DNA of 30,799 bases, taken from NCBI GenBank assembly GCA_002307035.1, contig DBTL01000113.1:1-30799 (forward strand), given 5' to 3'. A program made the position numbers and the translations under genes. Positions 16,090-22,735 of this stretch are shown piece after piece (the stretch's first letter is position 1; every line of letters begins with the position of its first letter). This stretch comes from Bacteroides sp. UBA1317. Lineage in GTDB: Bacteria > Bacteroidota > Bacteroidia > Bacteroidales > Bacteroidaceae. The notes below the pieces were generated by a model, which did not search any database, had not been told where the DNA came from, and saw only the letters and a list, made by a program, of their open reading frames with translations.

Positions 16090-16965
16090 ATGAATAAAAA
16101 AACTATCGGACTCATTACCGCCATTACCGTACTAGTGATAGCAATTATCGCTATAACCTACCTCTTGTTTTCCGAAAAACAAGCTAACAAAGAGCTTACT
16201 CAAGAGTTTAGTTTAGAGAAACAAGACCTCGAGAATGAATACACCCGCTTTGCCACACAATATGACGAGTTACAGATGACAGTGTCTAACGATTCGCTAG
16301 GCGAACTGCTCGGGCAAGAAAAAGTTAAGGTGCAAAGGCTTCTCGAAGAACTGCGTACCGTTAAAAGCAGTAATGCTACTGAAATCAGACGACTTAAAAA
16401 GGAACTCGGCACTTTAAGAAAGGTCATGATAAGTTATATCAACCAAATCGATTCATTGAATCGCCTTACTGTCCAACAAAAACAAGTGATCGCCGAAGTT
16501 ACGCAAAAATACAATGATGCTTCACGCCAGATAAGCAATCTTTCCGAGGAGAAGACTAAGCTTAACAAGAAGGTTACGCTTGCTGCTCAGCTAGATGCCA
16601 CTAACGTGCGGGTTGAACCACGAAACAAGCGCGACAAAATAGCCAAACGAGTAAAAGACGTCGTGAAATTCAATATAAACTTCACTATCGTAAAAAACAT
16701 CACTGCCGAAGCCGGAGAACGTACCTTATATATACGTATTACCAAGCCGGATAACGATGTACTTACCAAGAACGCATCGAATACCTTCACTTACGAAAAT
16801 CGAACCTTGCCCTATTCAATCAAAAAATATATCGAATACAATGGTGAGGAACAACAAGTTGTCGTGTATTGGAATGTCGAAGAGTTTCTCTATGCCGGTA
16901 CGTATCGCGTGGACATCTTTGGAGATGGCATGCTGATCGGTTCTCAAAGATTCACATTAGAATAA
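16090..16965 (+). CDS. Membrane-anchored coiled-coil protein of unknown function
   Basis: I do not recognise the family. The 291-residue protein has an N-terminal membrane segment (about 5-27, GLITAITVLVIAIIAITYLL) with a short basic start, so it is probably anchored with its bulk in the periplasm. Residues about 30-165 are rich in Glu, Gln, Lys and Leu with heptad-like spacing, suggesting a long coiled coil. Residues about 190-291 look like a beta-rich domain (FNINFTIVKNITAEAGERTL, then GTYRVDIFGDGMLIGSQRF), possibly an Ig-like fold. It stands alone between its own promoter-like box and a strong terminator. No catalytic motif is visible. Confidence 0.75.
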   Translation: MNKKTIGLITAITVLVIAIIAITYLLFSEKQANKELTQEFSLEKQDLENEYTRFATQYDELQMTVSNDSLGELLGQEKVKVQRLLEELRTVKSSNATEIRRLKKELGTLRKVMISYINQIDSLNRLTVQQKQVIAEVTQKYNDASRQISNLSEEKTKLNKKVTLAAQLDATNVRVEPRNKRDKIAKRVKDVVKFNINFTIVKNITAEAGERTLYIRITKPDNDVLTKNASNTFTYENRTLPYSIKKYIEYNGEEQQVVVYWNVEEFLYAGTYRVDIFGDGMLIGSQRFTLE

Positions 16966-17018
16966 TAAGCCCACAACGACTAAGCGAATACGTTTATTGC
17001 CTCAAAGCTTATATAAAG

Positions 17019-17055
17019 TGCCAATAAGAATGCTCATCATTCTTATTGGCATTTT
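17019..17055 (+). terminator. Intrinsic terminator after the coiled-coil gene
   Basis: TGCCAATAAGAATG (17019-17032) and its perfect complement (17038-17051) form a 14-bp stem with loop CTCAT, followed by TTTT and an A/T-rich stretch. Confidence 0.85.
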
Positions 17056-17103
17056 ATATATACCTAAATAGCAGAGCATTGTTAATAAAAAAGCTGAAAT
17101 CAT

Positions 17104-17134
17104 TTTGCGTATCCATTTAAAGACTCTATTTTTG
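17104..17134 (+). promoter_or_regulatory. Promoter of the tolC-like export operon
   Basis: TTTG at 17104-17107 and TATTTTTG at 17127-17134, separated by 19 bases, are the best full match to the Bacteroidetes -33/-7 promoter in the window. Transcription would start near 17141 and give a leader of about 118 bases. Confidence 0.65.
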
Positions 17135-17138
17135 CACC

Positions 17139-17164
17139 GTTGCTTATGCAATTAAAAAAGCAAC
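17139..17164 (+). other. Hairpin at the 5' end of the export operon leader
   Basis: GTTGCTT (17139-17145) and AAGCAAC (17158-17164) form a 7-bp stem with a 12-base loop, right where transcription is expected to start. A GGCATGCC palindrome follows at 17167-17174. It could stabilise the messenger RNA or bind a regulator. Confidence 0.35.
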
Positions 17165-17258
17165 AAGGCATGCCAAAGTGTAAAAAGCATATTAAACAAA
17201 GAGTAAAGGAAGATTGTTTCCAAAACTAGAGTATGACTCTCATAATGTATACAATGCA

Positions 17259-18716
17259 ATGAAAAGATTGATAAGTCTGATACTTCTTCTTAGTATTACA
17301 TTCTCATTAAAGTCACAAGAACTTCTAAGCTTAGATAGTTGCCGTACATTGGCCATTACCAATAATAAGGCTTTATTGATCAGTCGTGAGCGAATAAAAG
17401 TAGCCCACTACCAGCAAAAAGCAGCTTTCACCAATTATTTACCCAACATTTCAGCCATTGGTTCATACATGCGAAATCAAAAAGAAATTTCACTGCTGAA
17501 CGATGAGCAAAAGACAGCTTTAAGAGGATTAGGTACCGGAGTAAATAGTCAAGTGCAGGGATATGCCCAGCAATTGGTTACGCAACATCCGGAACTGGCT
17601 TCGTTAATTTCTTCCTTGAGTGGCATAGACCTGGAAACTCCTCTCAACGCTGCAGGCAATTCTTTAGTTGATGCCTTGCGCTCTGACACCCGAAACATCT
17701 ATGCCGGAACTATAACGCTGACCCAACCTCTGTACGTGGGAGGAAAGATTCGTGCTTACAACAAAATAACAAAATACGCCGAAGAGTTGGCCCGCCAACA
17801 GCACAACACCGGCATGCAAGAAGTTATCCTTAGTACAGACCAAGCCTATTGGCAAGTAGTTTCACTTATTAATAAGAAAAATCTGGCAGAAGGATACCTC
17901 AAATTACTCCAAAAGTTGGAAGGTGATATAGACAAAATGATTGCCGAAGGCGTAGCAACAAAAGCCGATGGTTTATCAGTGAAAGTAAAGGTGAACGAGG
18001 CGGAGATGACACTTACCAAAGTAGAAGATGGCCTCAGCTTGGCTAAAATGCTATTGTGCCAAATCTGTGGGCTCGATCTTTCGGCACCAATAATTTTATT
18101 CGACGAGCAAATAGAAGACATCCCCGTGACACTGACCAACAATACTTACTCTCTTGAAACAGCTTATGCCAATCGTTCCGAACTTCGTAGCCTAGAACTG
18201 GCAACCCAGATATATAAGCAAAAAGTAAATGTAACCCGAGCAGAACACCTTCCATCTGTGGCTTTACTAGGAAACTATCTTGTTACAAACCCTTCTATGT
18301 ACAATGGCTTTGAAAACAAATTCCGTGGAATGTGGAATGTAGGTGTCATGGTCCAGGTTCCCATCTGGCATTGGGGAGAAGGTACGTACAAAGTGAAGGC
18401 TGCCAAAGCAGAAGCTCGCATAAAGCAATACGAACTGGACGATGCAAAAGAAAAGATCGAACTTCAGGTAAGCCAGTCGGCGTTTAAAGTGAATGAAGCA
18501 GCCAAAAAGCTCACGATGGCAAAGAAAAACTTAGAGAAAGCCAATGAAAATCTGCGCTACGCAACTTTGGGTTTTGATGAAGGAGTTATTCCACCTAGCA
18601 ATGTGCTCGAAGCACACACAGCATGGCTCTCTGCCCAATCAGAGAAGATAGATGCTCAAATTGATGTTAAGCTCACAGAAATCTATCTGCAAAAATCTCT
18701 TGGAACTCTTAAATAA
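17259..18716 (+). CDS. TolC-family outer-membrane efflux protein
   Basis: This is the outer-membrane exit duct of a tripartite exporter. The 485-residue protein has a signal peptide at the N-terminus (MKRLISLILLLSITFSLKSQ). The body has two repeated long helical regions of the OEP family, with FTNYLPNISAIGSY near 60 and EHLPSVALLGNYL near 330 marking equivalent strand-entry points, and a conserved-looking LTQPLYVGGKI near 160. ATG 17259 is chosen because it begins the signal peptide; an in-frame TTG further up would put 15 odd residues before it. It is first in an operon with the HlyD-like protein and two permeases. Confidence 0.9.
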   Translation: MKRLISLILLLSITFSLKSQELLSLDSCRTLAITNNKALLISRERIKVAHYQQKAAFTNYLPNISAIGSYMRNQKEISLLNDEQKTALRGLGTGVNSQVQGYAQQLVTQHPELASLISSLSGIDLETPLNAAGNSLVDALRSDTRNIYAGTITLTQPLYVGGKIRAYNKITKYAEELARQQHNTGMQEVILSTDQAYWQVVSLINKKNLAEGYLKLLQKLEGDIDKMIAEGVATKADGLSVKVKVNEAEMTLTKVEDGLSLAKMLLCQICGLDLSAPIILFDEQIEDIPVTLTNNTYSLETAYANRSELRSLELATQIYKQKVNVTRAEHLPSVALLGNYLVTNPSMYNGFENKFRGMWNVGVMVQVPIWHWGEGTYKVKAAKAEARIKQYELDDAKEKIELQVSQSAFKVNEAAKKLTMAKKNLEKANENLRYATLGFDEGVIPPSNVLEAHTAWLSAQSEKIDAQIDVKLTEIYLQKSLGTLK

Positions 18717-18747
18717 GAAAATCAACGTATCAATACTTAAACGATAA

Positions 18748-19755
18748 ATGAACAAAGATATGGCTTCACAAAAATCACAAAACAGCAATATGCTGCTTGC
18801 ATTTCTCACTCTATTGGGAATCATCATTTTGGTTGCAATAGCAGGATTCTTCATGCTCAGAAAAGGGCCCGAAATCATTCAAGGACAAGCAGAAGTCACC
18901 GAATATCGAGTATCGAGTAAAGTTCCGGGGCGCATACTGGAATTCCGCGTAAAAGAAGGCCAAGCAGTAAATGCAGGAGATACGCTTGCGATCATTGAAG
19001 CACCTGATGTCGTGGCTAAAATGACACAAGCACAAGCCGCCGAAGATGCAGCACAAGCACAAAATGAAAAAGCGATTAAAGGTGCACGCCAAGAACAAAT
19101 ACAAACAGCTTACGAGATGTGGCAGAAAGCACGTGCCGGAGTTGATATTGCAGAGAAATCATACAAACGGGTGAAAAATCTTTTTGACCAAGGAGTGATG
19201 TCCGCACAAAAGTTTGATGAGGCTTCCGCTCAACGAAATGCTGCCATAGCTACCGAAAAAGCAGCGAAAGCACAATATACAATGGCAAAGAACGGAGCTG
19301 AACGAGAAGATAAATTAGCCGCTGTGGCTCTTGTAAATCGGGCAAAGGGAGCTGTGGCTGAAGTAGAATCTTACGTAAAAGAGACGTACCTCATTGCTCA
19401 AACAAAAGGTGAAGTATCCGAGATCTTTCCAAAATTAGGAGAACTGGTTGGTACCGGTGCTCCCATCATGAATGTATCTGTACTCGACGACATGTGGGTC
19501 ACATTCAATGTGCGTGAAGATTTACTCAAAGGTCTTACCATGGGTACAGAGTTTGAAGCGTTCATCCCGGCCATGGACAACAAAATAGTCAAATTAAAAG
19601 TCTACTATCTAAAAGACATAGGCACTTATGCCGCCTGGAAAGCAACAAAAACAACAGGACAATTTGATTTAAAAACGTTCGAAGTAAAAGCTCTCCCGCT
19701 CGAGAAAGTAGAAGGTCTTCGCCCGGGCATGTCGGTCATTTTGAAAAAAAAATAA
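18748..19755 (+). CDS. HlyD-family periplasmic adaptor protein
   Basis: This membrane fusion protein would bridge the inner-membrane permeases and the TolC-like duct. The 335-residue protein has an N-terminal membrane anchor (about 15-37) and a split biotinyl-lipoyl-like domain (SSKVPGRILEFRVKEGQAVNAGDTLAII at about 53-80, and the return strand LIAQTKGEVSEIFPKLGELV near 214-233). A long Ala/Gln/Lys-rich helical hairpin lies between (about 85-205), with a beta-barrel domain after. It resembles the YbhG/EmrA-type adaptors of ABC-2 exporters. ATG 18748 lies 31 bases after the tolC-like stop; ATG 18760 is also possible. Confidence 0.9.
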   Translation: MNKDMASQKSQNSNMLLAFLTLLGIIILVAIAGFFMLRKGPEIIQGQAEVTEYRVSSKVPGRILEFRVKEGQAVNAGDTLAIIEAPDVVAKMTQAQAAEDAAQAQNEKAIKGARQEQIQTAYEMWQKARAGVDIAEKSYKRVKNLFDQGVMSAQKFDEASAQRNAAIATEKAAKAQYTMAKNGAEREDKLAAVALVNRAKGAVAEVESYVKETYLIAQTKGEVSEIFPKLGELVGTGAPIMNVSVLDDMWVTFNVREDLLKGLTMGTEFEAFIPAMDNKIVKLKVYYLKDIGTYAAWKATKTTGQFDLKTFEVKALPLEKVEGLRPGMSVILKKK

Positions 19756-19776
19756 GCAGTTAGAAACTCATTTAAA

Positions 19777-20958
19777 ATGGAAGAGAGAGAAAATAAATAC
19801 ACAGCGCTTTGGCTTGTCATGAAACGGGAATGTCGACGACTGGTGTCGCGCCCCCTTTATCTCTTTTGCATGGTCATTGCTCCTTTATTTTGCTATATAT
19901 TCTTCACTACATTAATGGAAGCGGGGTTACCCACAGACCTACCTGTTGGAACTGTAGATTTAGATAATAGTGCAACCTCGCGCCAACTTCTTCGCAACCT
20001 TGATGCCTTCAGCCAGACCGGCATTGTGGCCAACTACAACAGCGTAAGCGAAGCTCGCTCAGCTATGCAAAAAGGAGAGATATACGGTTTCTTCTACATA
20101 CCTACTGGCTTATCTTCCAAAGCCCAGAGTCAACGCCAACCCAAGCTCTCTTTCTACACCAATAATTCTTACCTGATCGCCGGTTCATTGCTCTTCAAAG
20201 ACATGAAAATGATGGGCGAACTAGCCTCGGGTGCCGCATCACGCTCAGTGCTCTACGCCAAAGGAGCTACCGAAGAACAGGCAATGGCTTTCCTTCAACC
20301 CATCGTTATTGATACACACCCCATAAACAACCCTTGGTTAAACTATTCGGTTTACCTGTGCAACACGCTTGTTCCCGGAGTTTTAATGCTCATGATATTT
20401 ATGATAACAGTCTACTCTATCGGCGTGGAAATAAAAGATCGCACAGCCCGCGAATGGTTGCGAATGGGTCATAACTCCATCTACATTTCTCTAGCAGGCA
20501 AATTGCTCCCCCACACGGTGATATTCTTCATTATGGGTATTTTTTATAATGTCTACCTGTATGGATATCTTCACTTTCCATGCAACAGCGGAATCATTCC
20601 CATGATATTGGCAACTTTGCTACTGGTGCTGGCATCGCAATGCTGTGGCGTGATCATGATTGGCACATTTCCCTCTTTGCGGTTGGGCTTAAGCTTTGCT
20701 TCGCTGTGGGGAGTGATTTCATTCTCCATATCCGGTTTTTCATTCCCCGTAATGGCTATGCATCCTGTACTACAGGGATTGAGTAATTTATTTCCGCTAA
20801 GACATTACTTTCTTATCTATGTCGATCAGGCATTGAATGGTTACAGTATGGCTTATTCATGGTCCAATTACATGGCACTCCTTATCTTTATGATGCTACC
20901 TTTTACTGTGATTCACCGCCTAAAAGAAGCTTTAATATACTACAAATACATGCCCTAA
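19777..20958 (+). CDS. ABC-2 type transporter permease (first)
   Basis: This inner-membrane protein of 393 residues has the YbhS/YbhR-type layout: a first membrane segment near 27-47, a large periplasmic domain (about 50-185), then about five closely spaced membrane segments (about 190-380). No Walker A or signature motif is present, so it is only the membrane half. It follows the adaptor by 21 bases and its stop overlaps the start of the second permease (TAATG). No ATPase subunit is encoded next to it. The substrate cannot be deduced from sequence. Confidence 0.87.
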   Translation: MEERENKYTALWLVMKRECRRLVSRPLYLFCMVIAPLFCYIFFTTLMEAGLPTDLPVGTVDLDNSATSRQLLRNLDAFSQTGIVANYNSVSEARSAMQKGEIYGFFYIPTGLSSKAQSQRQPKLSFYTNNSYLIAGSLLFKDMKMMGELASGAASRSVLYAKGATEEQAMAFLQPIVIDTHPINNPWLNYSVYLCNTLVPGVLMLMIFMITVYSIGVEIKDRTAREWLRMGHNSIYISLAGKLLPHTVIFFIMGIFYNVYLYGYLHFPCNSGIIPMILATLLLVLASQCCGVIMIGTFPSLRLGLSFASLWGVISFSISGFSFPVMAMHPVLQGLSNLFPLRHYFLIYVDQALNGYSMAYSWSNYMALLIFMMLPFTVIHRLKEALIYYKYMP

Positions 20959-22214
20959 TGAAAGAGATAAAACTCAAAGACAAAATAACAGAAGGCATCA
21001 ATGACCTCTTTTATATCTGGAAGCGAGAGTTCCGTACTACGTTTAGCGATCAGGGCGTTTTAATTTTTTTCATCTTAGTCCCTTTAATGTATCCATTGCT
21101 TTATGGTTTCATATACACAAACGAAGTTGTGAGAGAAGTTCCCGCTATGGTTGTAGATAACTCGCGTACCTCCACCAGCCGAGAATACCTGAGAAAAGTA
21201 GACGCTACACCCGACGTAAAGATTGTATCGTACTGTAGTGATATGGAGGAAGCTAAGCTGATGTTAAGAGAGAGAGAGGGTTATGGCATTATTTACATTC
21301 CGGCAGACTTTAGTGACAACATTGCGCGTGGCATTCAAACAAAAGTCAGCCTCTATAGCGACATGAGCGGATTACTTTACTATAAGAGTTTATTGACAGC
21401 CAATACGGCTGTATCTCTTGATATGAACAAAGATATTAAGATTCTCCGCTTAGGCAACACCACTAACCGTCAAGATGAAATCAGTACCTATCCTATTGAA
21501 TACGAGGATGTGGCCATGTTCAATCCAACCAATGGCTTTGCCGCTTTTCTCATCCCCGCCGTATTAATATTAATTCTACAACAAACCTTATTATTGGGAG
21601 TTGGATTATCTGCCGGAACCGCTCGCGAACAAAATCGCTTTAAAGACTTAGTGCCCATCAACCGCCATTACAATGGGACTCTCCGCATTGTGCTTGGTAA
21701 AGGTCTCAGTTATTTTATGGTATACGCAGTCGTCTCATTTTATGTACTCTTCGCGGTCCCTCGCATGTTTAGTCTCAATCAGATTGGACAAAACAATGAC
21801 CTGATACCTTTTATACTCCCCTATTTGGCTGCTTGCATATTCTTTGCTATGACTGCATCCATTGCTATTCGCAATCGCGAAACATGCATGTTACTCTTTG
21901 TCTTCACCTCTGTACCTCTTCTATTTATCTCCGGCATCTCATGGCCTGGAGCTTCTATACCTGCATTCTGGAAATACTTTTCCTATATCTTCCCATCAAC
22001 CTTCGGAATCAATGGCTTTGTTCGCATCAACAATATGGGAGCTACGCTAAGCGATGTATCCTTTGAATATAAAGCATTGTGGCTGCAAGCAGGAATCTAC
22101 TTCCTCACCACTTGTTGGGTATACCGCTGGCAAATCATCATGAGCCGCAAACATGTTATCGAAAAATACAAAGAGCTAAAAAACAAGTTGGTCATAACAG
22201 ATAAAACAGAGTAA
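20958..22214 (+). CDS. ABC-2 type transporter permease (second)
   Basis: This is a paralogue of the preceding permease, with 418 residues and the same plan: a membrane segment near 36-54, a periplasmic domain (about 55-190) and about five membrane segments (about 200-395). The two probably form a heterodimer, as in YbhS-YbhR. ATG 20958 is chosen because it overlaps the TAA of the upstream gene by one base; an upstream in-frame start at 20859 would lie inside the other permease. It has no nucleotide-binding domain. It ends the export operon; 22215-22290 shows no clear terminator. Confidence 0.87.
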   Translation: MKEIKLKDKITEGINDLFYIWKREFRTTFSDQGVLIFFILVPLMYPLLYGFIYTNEVVREVPAMVVDNSRTSTSREYLRKVDATPDVKIVSYCSDMEEAKLMLREREGYGIIYIPADFSDNIARGIQTKVSLYSDMSGLLYYKSLLTANTAVSLDMNKDIKILRLGNTTNRQDEISTYPIEYEDVAMFNPTNGFAAFLIPAVLILILQQTLLLGVGLSAGTAREQNRFKDLVPINRHYNGTLRIVLGKGLSYFMVYAVVSFYVLFAVPRMFSLNQIGQNNDLIPFILPYLAACIFFAMTASIAIRNRETCMLLFVFTSVPLLFISGISWPGASIPAFWKYFSYIFPSTFGINGFVRINNMGATLSDVSFEYKALWLQAGIYFLTTCWVYRWQIIMSRKHVIEKYKELKNKLVITDKTE

Positions 22215-22300
22215 TATATCTCCTTCACACTAGAAAAATACCTTATTATCAGAATTTTCTTCCTCATTAATCTTATTTAACCCATCTCATAATAGTTTTC

Positions 22301-22315
22301 TACGAATTATTCGTA
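22301..22315. promoter_or_regulatory. Putative BlaI-type operator, distal dyad
   Basis: TACGAATTATTCGTA is a perfect 6-bp inverted repeat around a 3-base centre. Its TAC...GTA ends resemble known BlaI/MecI operators. Its last two bases are the first two of the -7 box TAAGTTTG at 22314-22321, so binding here should block the promoter. Confidence 0.6.
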
Positions 22316-22321
22316 AGTTTG
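22314..22321 (+). promoter_or_regulatory. Putative -7 element of the blaI-M56 operon promoter
   Basis: TAAGTTTG matches TAnnTTTG, ends 29 bases before the repressor ATG, and lies between and partly inside two similar dyads. No strong -33 element is seen, which would suit a weak or regulated promoter. Confidence 0.5.
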
Positions 22322-22334
22322 CGATATAATCGTA
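22320..22334. promoter_or_regulatory. Putative BlaI-type operator, proximal dyad
   Basis: TGCGATATAATCGTA repeats the pattern of the dyad at 22301, T(A/G)CGA(A/T) then three bases then (A/T)TCGTA. The two centres are 19 bases apart, close to two helix turns. It covers the end of the -7 box and the expected transcription start. Confidence 0.55.
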
Positions 22335-22350
22335 ACCAAAAGAAAGAGAT

Positions 22351-22716
22351 ATGGAAAAGTTAAGTATACAAGAAGAAGAAGTGATGATTTATATTTGGGA
22401 GTTGGAAAGTTGCATCGTTAAAGATATCGTAGCCAAGTATCAAAAGCCGGCCCCACCCTACACCACTGTAGCTTCTATCGTAAAGAATCTGGAGCGCAAA
22501 GGTTATGTAAAGCCGGAACGCATAGGCAACTTGTATCGCTACTCTCCGGCTATCAAGCAAAGTGAATACAAACGTACGTTTGTAGGCAATGTCGTTCAAA
22601 ACTATTTTGAAAACTCTTATAAAGAGATGGTATCCTTCTTTGCCAAAGATCAGAAGATTTCGGCCCAAGACTTGAAAGAGATCATCGAAATGATTGAGAA
22701 AAGAAAAGATCAGTAA
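22351..22716 (+). CDS. BlaI/MecI-family transcriptional repressor
   Basis: This 121-residue winged-helix repressor is of the penicillinase-repressor family. The N-terminal winged helix (about 1-75) has the typical order (LSIQEEEVMIYIWEL, then YTTVASIVKNLERKGYV, then YRYSPAI), followed by a C-terminal helical dimerisation part. In well-studied relatives the repressor is inactivated after its M56 partner senses a signal; that partner is encoded 19 bases downstream. Two dyads over the promoter suggest autoregulation. Here there is no beta-lactamase next door; the nearest upstream operon is the exporter at 17259-22214. Confidence 0.92.
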   Translation: MEKLSIQEEEVMIYIWELESCIVKDIVAKYQKPAPPYTTVASIVKNLERKGYVKPERIGNLYRYSPAIKQSEYKRTFVGNVVQNYFENSYKEMVSFFAKDQKISAQDLKEIIEMIEKRKDQ

Positions 22717-22735
22717 CTGATTAAAAGAGAATCGT

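Noticed and set aside
20859..20957. Upstream extension of the second permease
   Set aside because: It would lie inside the first permease. The TAATG junction at 20956-20960 gives a better start and the added residues do not look like a permease N-terminus.
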